A DNA stretch of 64,000 nt from Guyanagaster necrorhizus (Eukaryota > Basidiomycota > Agaricomycetes > Agaricales > Physalacriaceae): NCBI RefSeq assembly GCF_019112545.1, contig NW_025064881.1, positions 1,462,591 through 1,526,590 on the forward strand, written 5' to 3'. The first letter of the stretch is position 1. Every line of letters begins with the position of its first letter. The notes beneath the pieces were generated by a model. That model searched no databases, had not been told where the DNA came from, and saw only the letters and a list, made by a program, of their open reading frames with translations. Position numbers and translations under genes: made by a program. Positions 47,317-57,803 of this stretch are shown piece by piece.

Positions 47317-49833
47317 ATGCCTCGTGAAAACAGCTTTTCCGACTCTGATGGTCGTTCGTTGACGCCGGACCTCTCAGAAGAGGCGGCAAATGGAGGCGCC
47401 CCGCCCATGTCGCCAACCTACGCAGTTCGACCGCCCTTCGTTGCTGAGCCAACGACCCAAGAGCAGGCTCATTCCCATGATTTGCATGTTTCGTCGTCAA
47501 AGCATTCCATCCATTCTCGAAAAACCACGCATAGTCGAAGAACAATGCAGCCCGCGGACAGGTTTCGTGGGGCCGTTCGCAAAGTCATTGCTATGCACCG
47601 AGGCACAAGCTTGATAGCTACACGAGGGAGGGTGGGCGCTGAGCCGGGTGTCGATCCTCGTCGTGCCTCTGCAGACGTTCAATATGGCAGTATCAGGCAG
47701 AACTGTGTCATCGAGGTCTTCGACTATTCCTCTGTTCGCCATAGTTTTGGACGCATGACGAACAAAGAGTTTGTCAATTTTCTTGATGACGCTGACGCGA
47801 GCAAGCCAGAGCCATGGGTCAAGGTCAGGTGGATTAACATTGGAGGTATGAGCTGGGATGTCATCAAGGCCGTGTCGCTCAAGTACGGTTCGTATAATTC
47901 TTATTCAAAGTCTACCCACATCTTCAACAGTTTGCTTAGATCTCCATCCTTTGGCCCTTGAAGACGTATTTCATACACGGAGCCAAACACGTTCCAAAGC
48001 TGATTACTACAGCAAGCATCTCTTCCTTCGTATCCTTGTCCACGAGATAGGCGATCCTGATGACATTCCCACACCCCTGCATGCGACCGCAGCCTATGGC
48101 TCTACGCTCACGGGTCTTCCACGGACTTCTTCTCCAGTGCCCTTTAAAGACGTGGACAGCATTGAGATGAAGGACAGCGTCTTTGTCGAAGACGACCGAA
48201 CGGTATTCGGAGAGATTACACCTATGCCTGCCATGAGGAAAAGAAAGGGTCGTAGTTCGGCAGATCCGGAAAAGGGAGGTTCCACGTTCCGCAGACTTGG
48301 CAGGATCGCCATCCTTGATGCCGTAAGAACCACCTTTACACCGTGTTTTCTTTTCACTAGAGTATAACTTGCGCATTTTAACAGGATGAAGAGGCGCTCA
48401 AGCAGCAGGCGGAGGAAGAAGTCGCGCTTCAGGCCTTGAAGAAGGTCAGAACTCACTGTTGTCGGTGACCACTGATAATTGATGAATCTCCCTTCAGGAG
48501 GGTGACCGAGTAAATGTCAAAGTTTATCCCTTACACATCTTTCTATTCCGAGATGGTACGTTCCTATGGATTCGTTAGAACTATGGTAATCTCGTTCCTC
48601 CAAGGCACGGTTATATCAATGCACGGAAATCCGTCGCTCGATCTCACTCAACCCATCGCCAATAGGCTTAATCAGCGCGATACGGGGCTTAGAGCATCGG
48701 CTGACCCTTCTCTGCTGGTTCAGAGTTTGTTGGACTTGAGTATGTGCTATTTTCCTGAAACGTATATGTACTTATCAATGCTCAACTAGCTGTCGACAAG
48801 GCATTAGAAGTCATCGATGTTTACCATGCCAAAATCCAAAAATTTGAACGTGCTATCCTCTATAAACCTAAAATTAAGACAGTTCGGAACCGTAGGCCAT
48901 CGATTTCTTACCTATATGCTGTTCACTCACCGGCAATCTTGGACCAGTGCATCTTCTTAACGAGGATCTCATTCTGCACAAGCGTACCATGGAACCGATC
49001 AGGACCGTGGTATATGGACTACGTCGGTATGACGTCGACCGATGCGCCGCTCTCATCGACGAATCTAAGTCTGCGGTGGATGGAAAGGTCCAGGTAGTCG
49101 GTTTCATGTCCCACAAGTCCAAAATCTACCTGGTGATTAGCATCTCGTTTCTTCTTATTGAGCCATCTTGCTTATAATCCCTTTATCGTACAGGCCGATG
49201 TGTACGACCATGTGGAGTATATCCTATCAAGCTTGGACATGTTTGCAGGAATCACGCAAAATCTGATCGACTATACGTTCAATGTCAGCAATTGTTCTAC
49301 TCGTGTTGATGGTGTTCTAACGCTTCTGTAACAATAGATGACCTCCTATGAGATGAACGAAATCATGTATGTATCGCCATTCTTCGGCACCTCGTAACCT
49401 TCACGGTGTTTCTGATGTGATTCAGGCGTCGATTGACGATAGCGACTATCATCTGTCTTCCGCTGACACTGCTCACTGGTTACTTTGTGTGTTTTTTTGT
49501 CGTTTCATTAGCCTTATGCTGATGGTATGTTTATAGGGAATGAACTTCGAATCTATGTGGTCAGTTAAGATTCACTCGGATGTTCTGTGCGTTGCTACTA
49601 TCTTTTCCAAGCCAACGCCTTACTGATTGGGGATAATCACAGATTCTGGGAGATTGCTATTCCTGTCATGTGCCTTGTCATACCTCTCGCCATCTGGCCG
49701 GACCTTATGAGGATGGTTCATTATGTGAAGAAGAAAATGCTTACTCGTAAGGCCGTAAAGGTTTGTTTTAGGTCGATATCTAAATGCGTATTTTTAATGT
49801 CGTTTGGTTCCTCAGATGTATCGTCGACGATAG
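47317..49833 (+). CDS. CorA-family magnesium/divalent cation transporter (Alr1/Mnr2-like)
   Basis: The protein is a CorA-type channel of plasma membrane or vacuole. It has a long hydrophilic N-terminus with His/Ser-rich stretches (HSIHSRKTTHSRRT), then the CorA core: WVKVRWINIGGMSWDVIKAV, DLHPLALEDVFHTRSQTRSK, ADYYSKHLFLRIL. A charged insert follows (FVEDDRTVFGEITPMP and KRKGRSSADPEKG). The stalk helix is YGLRRYDVDRCAALIDESKS. Near the C-terminus TM1 is RLTIATIICLPLTLLTGYF, directly followed by the signature GMNF, and TM2 is FWEIAIPVMCLVIPLAIW. The last intron (49759-49815) joins RKAVK to MYRRR and the stop at 49833, a basic tail. About ten exons. Ion choice among Mg, Mn or others is not given by sequence. 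Confidence 0.9.
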
Positions 49834-50225
49834 ATCAAACAATTATACCTAGCTCGCACCTCACTTGCATTTATATCCTTTATACCACATATTTAGACAT
49901 ACGACCCATACATTTTATCACCATAGTTGCATCCACACATTTCGTACACCTCCATTCTTTCAGGATCTTTAAGGACAGCGTTTATTCCATATGGTCGGTT
50001 CATTTTATAGGATTCTGTAGGGTGTTATCGTCTTTTACTTGGAAAAGTTAAATGGAACTGAGCAGGGTAGTTTGTAGGTTACAGTTAATACACCATGTGC
50101 TACTGTTAAGTAGGGTGTCAGGATCATGGGGTGCAGCAGGAATCAGGAGCGGAGCGCAGGTGGGTGAGATAGTTTACAAAATATTGATACAAAAATGCGA
50201 ATAAGGATCCATAGATAAGGACACA
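49834..50225. other. Convergent 3' region CorA / RNR small subunit
   Basis: These 392 bp lie between two convergent stop codons. Sequence is AT-rich and compatible with 3' UTRs. No coding potential is supported. Confidence 0.35.
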
Positions 50226-51534
50226 TCAGAAATCCTCGTCGGTAGAGCTGAAATGATATTAGCCATGACGAGCCCCTGTCAAAAGTCTGGACGTACAAGG
50301 TCTTGGTTGGAGCATTCTCCACGGTTCCCGTCATGTTGATATTGGCTTTCGAGTAATCCGACACCCGCTTTTCGAAGAAGTTGGTCTTGCCCTGCAAGGA
50401 TATCATGTCCATAAAGTCGAATGGGTTGATTGAGTTGTACGCCTTTTCGTTCCCGAGGGAGACAAGAAGACGGTCAGCAACAAACTCAATGTACTGGCAC
50501 ATGAGTTTTGCGTTCATGCCGATAAGTCCGACAGGGAGAGCATCTGCGAGCATTTCAGTGGGGAGGAGTTTAGGAGAGATAGATAAACGAACCTGTCAAG
50601 AACTGTTGCTCTATGTTTACGGCCTCCACAATAATACGCTCGACAACCTCTGGGTGTGGACGGCGCTTCAGGTGACTGAACAGCAGACATGCAAAGTCAG
50701 TGTGCATGCCCTCATCACGACTAATGAGCTCATTGGAAAAAGTCAAGCCAGGCATCAGTCCCCGCTTCTTCAACCAGAAGATGGATGCAAATGATCCAGA
50801 AAAGAAGATACCCTCTACGGCAGCAAATGCAACTAGCCGTTCCGCAAAGGTGGAGCGATGGTCGGTTATCCAACGTAAAGCCCAATCAGCCTTGAGTTTT
50901 ATGCATGGTATTGTTTCGATTGCATCGAAGAGGTACTCTCGCCGTGCAGGGTCCTTGATGTAAGTGTCAATTAAGAGAGAATATGTCTCAGAGTCGATGT
51001 TTTCCATCATGATTTGGAAGCCGTAAAAACAACGCGCCTCAGCGGCCTGCACTTCCTTAGAAAAGCGCTCCACCAGGTTTTCGTTAACGATGCCATTGGA
51101 TGCCGCAAAAAATGCGAGGACGTGGGAAATGAAGTGCCGTTCATTTTCGTTAAGCTTGTTGTTCCAGTCGTAGAGGTCCATCTGCAAGTCCATTTCTTCA
51201 GCAGTCCGGAACGAAGCCTCTGCTTTTTTGTACATTTACCATATCTTGAAAAGGGGGATGAGAACGGGTAATTTTGAGATAAGATGCGTACCTCGGGGTA
51301 TTGAATAGGGAACAGAACAAAACGGCGTTTTGACTCTTTTAATAGAGGCTCTTCGGCTAGATGATCGTCAATACGTTGACGATATAATGGTGAATCATAT
51401 TGACATTCAGGAAGATCCACCTCACCGACATATCTTAGCCGAAGGGTATCCAGATCTGAGTCGGTACCAGGCTTATCGTTGCCGGAAGCCCTGAAAAGTT
51501 CATCCATATGGACCTTTACAGTACTAATGGTCAT
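50226..51534 (-). pseudogene. Ribonucleotide reductase small subunit (R2)-like, with stop and lost catalytic residues
   Basis: R2 makes the tyrosyl radical used by class I ribonucleotide reductase. The fold-wide sequence is well kept: [71 protein letters not shown], and the R1-binding tail FSTDEDF (last intron 50248-50296). Several key sites differ. After the intron at 51245-51291 the frame reads Ile-Trp-stop (TAA at 51236-51238), then an ATG. The radical-transfer Trp of SFWTAEE is Arg (CGG, 51206-51208). The first iron-ligand Asp is Asn (51095-51097). The His of ENIHSE is Asp (50993-50995). The radical Tyr (SETYS) and the later Glu and His ligands remain. It may be a recent pseudogene copy or a catalytically dead partner like yeast Rnr4. 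A TCACGTGA palindrome lies about 220 bp upstream. Confidence 0.85.
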
Positions 51535-51868
51535 GATAGTACTCGTTGCGTTCGTCGAGGGACCCAACGTGAATGGGGAGCTAAATGAGTCACTGGCAGC
51601 TACCTAAAACAAGGGTTGGGAAATTATTCGACACAAGTCGACTGACACATCTCCACTATTAATGAGTGCTCCCTTGATAATGGCGCCATACTAGGCTCGG
51701 TGGTAGAAGGGAAAACAAAAATATTTTTTGAGAATTTTCTCGCGACGCCCTCACGTGACGGGAGCTTGGTGGCTGCACAGCAGGACCCCTCTAAAGGTGA
51801 GAAATTTGGTTGTTCTCAAAAATTTGTCCGGACTTTCGTTGAGGTCCAGACCCCAATTTTGGTCCGGA
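51535..51868. other. Upstream region of R2-like gene and end of gene-rich domain
   Basis: The stretch has normal CpG, including CGCGACG and the palindrome TCACGTGA at 51751-51758, a possible bHLH/Cbf1-type site. The last CpG seen before the decayed block is at 51865. The ORF at 51700-51900 is considered chance. Confidence 0.35.
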
Positions 51869-52789
51869 TTCTGCACATGACATGTGAAATATCAGGCTAA
51901 ATCTTCAGATGTACATTGTACTTGGACATATACAGATGTCCTCTTGATGGCAAGAGTAGCATTAGGCAATTTGGTATAAATGGTAGATGCTATAGAACAT
52001 AGTTGTATTCTCTTTGTTGAAGCAGCTTGCTTTTATCTTAGATATCACAGTCTGAATAAAAATTAACATGAGTACTGAATGCTAACTTGGCATATATTTG
52101 TATGGTGAATTGATGAGCTACCAAGGATCATGCTATGTATCATCAGCTTTGAATGTACAGCATAATAGTATCTTTCAACTTACCTCAACATCAAAACATC
52201 TCCAAAAGCCCTATCATATAAGCAAACCACAATCATACTAAGAAAATCCAAAATTAATAGAGAACAGAGTGTGCATTTTATATAATGATAATGTTCTGTA
52301 TCTGTAAATCTCAAGATATGGGATGCTGGTGACAATATATATTTCTGATCAGTCTTCACTATGGCAACCAGTTTAGTCTAGTCAAATGAATAGAATGCAA
52401 TGTTTCTGTCTGCTAGCTCATGTCTCTTAAGATACCAAAGTATCTGTGTCAGATGATGATCAAATAATCACAAATACATGGCACTGCAACTACCAGAGTC
52501 CAAAACTTAACTGATGATAAAACAGGATGATAAGAATGATGAGGTATGTGATGATGATAAGTGAAATGAGATAAAGGAATTGATAGACTACAGCTGCCAA
52601 TGTAGAAACTGAGGTGATAGCTGCACTGACAGTCTAAGAGTTTGATTGGTATGAATTAATCTTATCTTGAGACTAAAATACTGTTCAGAAATGTCTTGGC
52701 TCTACAGATGACTATTGTCTCATTGTTGTGCCTACTAATTGTTTAATAATAGTACTCTTACAGCATACACACTATTAGTTGCCTGTAAC
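51869..52789. repeat. CpG-free decayed sequence left of LTR B
   Basis: About 0.9 kb of AT-rich sequence without CpG and without any open frame of note. It begins directly after the R2-like upstream region. I see no terminal repeats; probably remains of older elements. Confidence 0.5.
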
Positions 52790-53249
52790 TGTTACAATTT
52801 TTCCTGTCTTTCTTATCTTATCTTGGTGCCTATCTAATCACAAGCATCTACTGGTGAGCATGGGATGATTATATAACCACAATAGGTAACCTGTGCTATT
52901 GTCCTATGAATGATGATGGATGTCTTGACAACAAACCATATCTTATTGTTCCACTCCTGATGACCAAAGACAACAAGGACTATACCACAACAGTGCATAA
53001 TAGGTAGTGTTATATTTATCCTAGACTAAAACAGTATATAAGTAGTGTAGCTCTTGCTGTAGATACCCAGCTTTGAGCTAAAGTTTATTCTTACCACTTC
53101 ATTTTGAGCTGACTTGTCTCTGATCTTGCAGCACAGCAACTGAATAACACATATAGTGAACTCTGATGTGATTGTACAAACACAATACAGCATCAGTTTA
53201 TCATGTGTTTAGGTTATGTGTTTAGATCATATGTAACTTGGACTTAACA
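52790..53249 (+). mobile_element. LTR B, Ty3/gypsy family, decayed
   Basis: This LTR of 460 bp starts TGTTACAATTTTTCC and ends GGACTTAACA. A TATA box (TATATAAG, 53035-53042) precedes AGCTTTGAGCTAA at 53069-53081 by about 34 bp. No matching 5-bp duplication flanks it; instead a primer-site-like ATTAGCTTGAAGCT follows at 53250, which marks it as a 5' LTR. No CpG is present. Confidence 0.8.
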
Positions 53250-53263
53250 ATTAGCTTGAAGCT
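53250..53263 (+). other. Self-priming primer-binding site after LTR B
   Basis: ATTAGCTTGAAGCT directly follows the LTR. It pairs with AGCTT(C/T)(A/G)AGCTAA at the predicted 5' end of the element's own RNA, not with a tRNA 3' end that I can recognise (no TGG start). This is the arrangement known from Tf1/sushi elements. Confidence 0.6.
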
Positions 53264-55137
53264 GCTAGCTCTTCTTTCTTTACACACATCAGCATGAAGG
53301 AAACTAAATGCCATCAACCAACAAAATCACCACTGACTTTCTGAAGATCACAGAGGCTTTCATTGGCATCTTACTATAACTACTCACAGTAGTCATTCTT
53401 TGCCAAGAAAACCAATCTATCACTGTCTAGATAGTCAGATACTACCAAGCTATTAGAACCTTCCACTAAATCTTATAGAACATCTCATCTATCCTTCTCT
53501 TTTATGATCTCCCTTTAGAGCCTCTCAGAGCCTCTGACAAGCTCAAAGAAAGAACTATATCAGAAGCCATCATTAAGGTTCTGTCTAAGGGAACTGTTTC
53601 AGAAGAATAGGAAAAACATCAATATCCTCCAAGACTTCTATGACAATCTCAGCATCAGAACCACAGCTGCATCCCATTGTATCTTTCTTCAGTCCCAGAC
53701 CATAAGAATGAGGATATCTCTGATGACTTTTTTAATGCCATACTCTCTCCTGACTCTACCACTGTTATTATTGAGTATGAAATTGGAAGCCATACTTGAG
53801 ACTCTCTTAATGCCTCTGAAGTGGCTTCAGCCCATGACACTCTTTATGCAACTCTGGAAGAGCAGGATGTCCTGCTTTCTCTGATTGATGACAATGACTC
53901 AACTAAAGAGAGCCAAACAGATCAAGAGACACTGGAAGAGAGTTACTCAGAAGACTTAGGCTGACTCCTCCAGAAGTACACAGAAGCCATTGGCTATCTG
54001 CTCCTCACTTATGATTGCCATAGGAACTGAATCCCAGCAGACCTCTGCAACCAAACCAGTGAAGCCTCCTGAGAGTGACATCTCACTGAAAAAGAATATT
54101 AAAACAGAGAACTCAGACAGAGCAAGACATTACAGCATGATCCTGAAGACATGGACTTATTTATGAAAGAGACTTCTCTTTACCTAGCTGGCCTGGAAGC
54201 AAACCTCATGCCAGTCTCATCAACATATCACTCTCCTGAACTTCCAATGATCCTCTTCCTATTTATGAGACCTAATGTCTCACTCCCATCCAAGTCAGTG
54301 ATGCTAGCCTCTGATGATTTCTCAGAGGTCCAGTTGCTGGACTATTCTTCAACAACTGGTTCTATCAGCAGTTCTATGAGTATTGCCAGAGAGTGGAGAA
54401 AGATGAAAAAGGAAGCAACTTGAGTAGAGAGGAGACTGATCTCTGACTACTCTGACATCTACCTACTTCTGAAAATAGACCCAGCCAGATCTTCATTACT
54501 TCTGAGCCAGAACCAAGCAACTAAGGATAACTCTGGTGGTGATGAGGTCTGACCCACTATTCACCTATGACCTGCTCACTGACTTTCCTGAAGGAGTTGA
54601 GGAGGCCATGAATGAGGACTGACTCAAGAAAGCTATGCACCAGAAGAGGATGAAAGAGTTTAACTGCATCTATCAACAGCAGCTAATGAAGATTCTCTGG
54701 GACATTGGATAGAGAGTCTCTTCTCTAGGAGAGAAGTATTTAATTACAGATGATCAGGAACAAATTGATATTTTACAGTACTATACTATGAAAAGAGCTA
54801 TATACATGTATAACATGGTATATCCAGAAGAGCTGATAGATAAGCTACTGGCATACCAGTTTTGGTATAACATTTGTCCAATGCTAAGGATTTCATCAGT
54901 CCAACCTCTACAAGCTATATATACAGCACCCCTAGCTCAACTAGCTTCACCTTCAGCTATTTGCACTCTGCCTTTGATCTAATCATTTGCATCAGCATTT
55001 TGATCTCTGTTTCCCCACTTTAAAATAGTGACACCACTAGAGACATCAGCTCTAGTGTCTCTTCTTCATTTTCATCTTTATCCCATATCTCCAAGTGAGA
55101 TGAGCTCTACTCTCTCACTGTTATTTAATCCTAACTG
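53264..55137 (+). mobile_element. Decayed gag region of element B
   Basis: Plus-strand coding remnants with many stops run from an ATG near 53310 (after GAAACTAA) to about 54990. Short open pieces include 54151-54423 and 54788-54982 (RAIYMYNMVYPEEL, LLAYQFWYNICPML). The latter aligns loosely with a minus-strand gag segment near 62840-62900 (AYKSRFDI). The region stops at LTR C, so the rest of the element is missing here. Confidence 0.55.
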
Positions 55138-55596
55138 TGTTATGATTTTTCTACATTTTCTTTGCTTTAACCCCTATTTATGCTTAGTCAGAGCACCTAC
55201 ACTGGTGCTTAAGACTGTGGGACCAGCTTATTCATCACAATAAGCTGAGTCTATCATTGTCTTCTGATGCAACAACACCTCTCAACAATGCTTAATAACT
55301 CTTTTGTAGATGATAGTGACACTTGAGAACAAAGAGTATAAAGACTTGAAAGAACACAATTAGTAGTAGTATATTTATCTTGAAGGATGAGTAGTATATA
55401 AGTAGAGTAGCTCTTGCTGTATATTCCCAGCTTCAAGCTAAAGTTTATATCTTCATCATTCTACCTCAAGCCTCTTGTAATAGCCTTGGAACATAATATT
55501 ATATAGACACATAGAGTGAACTCAGATATGACTGTACAAATATGATATAGTGCCTGTTTATCACATGTTTTAGTCATATGTTGCTTGTGCTTAACA
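55138..55596 (+). mobile_element. LTR C, Ty3/gypsy family, decayed
   Basis: This 459-bp LTR starts TGTTATGATTTTTC and ends GTGCTTAACA. TATATAAG lies at 55395-55402 and AGCTTCAAGCTAA at 55429-55441. It is followed by ATTAGCTCAAAGCT at 55597-55610, again a primer site, so it is a second 5' LTR in the same direction as B. No flanking duplication (AACTG before, ATTAG after). Confidence 0.8.
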
Positions 55597-57031
55597 ATTA
55601 GCTCAAAGCTTATTGCTTCCTTTTTCTTATGCACAATAAGCATGAAGAAAACTAAATGCCACCTGCTAATACCTCATCTTCAGATCTCACTAATAACTTT
55701 TTTAAGCTATTAGCTTCTATCATCAAAATGCTTTTAGACTTATTAGCTATTATACAACTTTGCTGCAAACAATAATCAGTTACAGCTTGGATAGTTAGAT
55801 ACTACCAAGCCTTCTAACAAGTACAACAAATTCTTTGAAATGTCACATCTGATCTCTCCTTCTATGACATCTCTGCCTCTGCCAGAGTCTTCTTCCAGCC
55901 TCTGATTGGACTCATATCAGAGGCTGGGTCTAGCAGCTCACATTTGAGAGATGCTGAAGAAGAAGAGAAACACTAATACCTCTTTTGACCCCAATGAATA
56001 GACAACAGAAACTATAACATTCATCTCACAGAGTTTAGAAACCTATAGATCCCACTGGAGTTCTCTCCAGTCCTGAATCATGAGGATGAGGATCTCTCTG
56101 ATGATCTCTTTGATGATAAGCCATTTCCTGATTCTTTTTACTGCCCCACCAAAACAAAGGATTGGAGACTGTGCTTGAGACTCTCTTGATGCCACTCAGA
56201 TGGCTTCAGGATCCCAATATGCATCTCTGAACTTCAATCACAACTCTCTCTACACAACACTAGCCAGAAGCCCAGCCTTGTTAGTCTATACTGATTATAA
56301 TAGCTATAAGGTCAGTGACCTTTGGTCAAATGATGAAGACCTGCTGAAGCAATAAGGGGAGAGACTTACAGCCTAGATGGACTTGGACAGAAGGCTTTGC
56401 ACTCAGTATAGCCTCAGAGAGAGCCCATAAAATTATAGCCCAAAAAAACCACCTGATGATTATTACACTGCTGCCACTCAAGCAGAGTGGACTAGAGTGA
56501 AAGTAGAAAAGTGAGCCTGAGCTGCTGCTTCCTCAGCAGCAGCTCAGGCTCAGAATGAATTTGAAGAAGCACAGTATGGCTGACAGTACTGCTAGTGACA
56601 ACATGAGCTTGAGGCTGTCATTTGGGGATCTGGTTCTCTAAGTTGGTATAATCTCTGAACAGAATCTACAAGCTCTCTCTTCTGAGAGCCTAGTACACTA
56701 GCAGAAACTGATTTATGAATAGAGTCAGCTGAAGCTATCACTTCCAGTGAAGCTGTTCAGAGAGCAACTTATCTCTCTGCCTTCAGAACTTCCAGCATTG
56801 CTGACACTGATACCATTCTCTTCCACTCTGACTTCATACTCAATGCCTATAGGCTTTGAGTCTCTCTCAACACTCATATCCCTAACTATGGTCTTCAGAG
56901 ATTCCTAAGAGAAAGAGTTGCAGCACTCTTTCTTAACCTCTGATTTTATCAAAACTTCTGCCAGTATCACTGAGAACTGAAGAAACAAAGAACATACAGA
57001 GGCCATTGAGGAGACATTGAGATTGGCACTA
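55597..57031 (+). mobile_element. Decayed internal region of element C
   Basis: The start resembles that of element B, including GAAACTAAATGCCA near 55640. It then shows only scattered gag-like words with stops. It ends at LTR D, in opposite orientation, so element C is truncated or was invaded there. No pol motif is visible in this part. Confidence 0.5.
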
Positions 57032-57500
57032 TGTTAGGCTCAAGCTATATGTGATCTGAAACACATGATAAACTAGTGTGACTTTGCATTTGAGCCTTCC
57101 ACTAGAGTCCACTTGATATGCTTCTGTGATTAAAGTGCTTCAAGGCATAATAAGATAGCTTGAAAGTAGAGTGAGTATAAATAAATTTTAGCTCAAAGCT
57201 GAGGTTATCTCAGTGAAAGCTATCCTACTTATATATATATTATGGTACTACTATAAATATTCCTACTTATTATGTCTAGGCTGGTTATTATGCTTGTTGT
57301 CTTTGAGCATCACTACTATCTACAATAATGTCATTGTGTATTATCAGGCAACACTGTTGCATTGAAAGACAATGACCAACTAAGCTTGTTGTGATGATTA
57401 AGCCAGTTCCACAGTCCTAAGCACTGGTCTAGATGCCCTGACTAAGCATAAATAGGGGTTAACTCATAGGAAAAAGGTAAAATAAGGAAAAATCATAATA
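57032..57500 (-). mobile_element. LTR D (3' LTR of reverse element)
   Basis: In reverse orientation this 469-bp LTR runs from TATTATGATTTTTCC at 57500 to CCTAACA at 57032. The transcript-start word AGCTTTGAGCTAA lies at 57200-57188 on the minus strand. A purine-rich tract (AAAAAGAGGGTAA, minus strand, about 57513-57501) immediately precedes it, as a polypurine tract should. The integrase end lies next to it, so D is the 3' LTR of the minus-strand element. Confidence 0.75.
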
Positions 57501-57614
57501 TTACCCTCTTTTTAAGACCATCATCCCAATGACTTAATTTAGAGATAATTTATAGTCTCAGATTGCATTAGCTACTGCTATTCATTTCTTATTTACTCAC
57601 TGATTAGATTCAGG

Positions 57615-57803
57615 TCAATAACTCTTCCAGCTGACAAGATAACCCACTGTTGTTGTTATACTACCACTCTTTGCTTTGACTTTATGTAGTTTATAATTTA
57701 AGACTTGATTGATTTTATAGTGTTCTTCATTATTGATAAAGTCCAAGAGTGATGGTGGTAGTTGTTGTTGATTTGGAAAGGCAGGTGCAACATATGGGAT
57801 CAA
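57615..57803 (-). pseudogene. Integrase C-terminal chromodomain fragment
   Basis: The piece has FPNQQQLPPSLLDFINNEE, then YKINQVLNYKLHKVKAKSG and GYLVSWKSY, matching the order E-x-Y-x-V-x-x-I-L and Y-L-V-x-W-x-G-Y of chromovirus chromodomains. It lies about 100 bp before LTR D. Such domains steer insertion to marked chromatin. Confidence 0.7.

Noticed and set aside
51700..51900. Short ORF between the R2-like gene and the repeat block
   Set aside because: It spans the CpG boundary, has no domain or splice signals, and fits chance expectation.
54151..54423. Possible intact host gene in element B
   Set aside because: It has no CpG, lies between LTRs, and continues on both sides into stop-ridden gag-like sequence.
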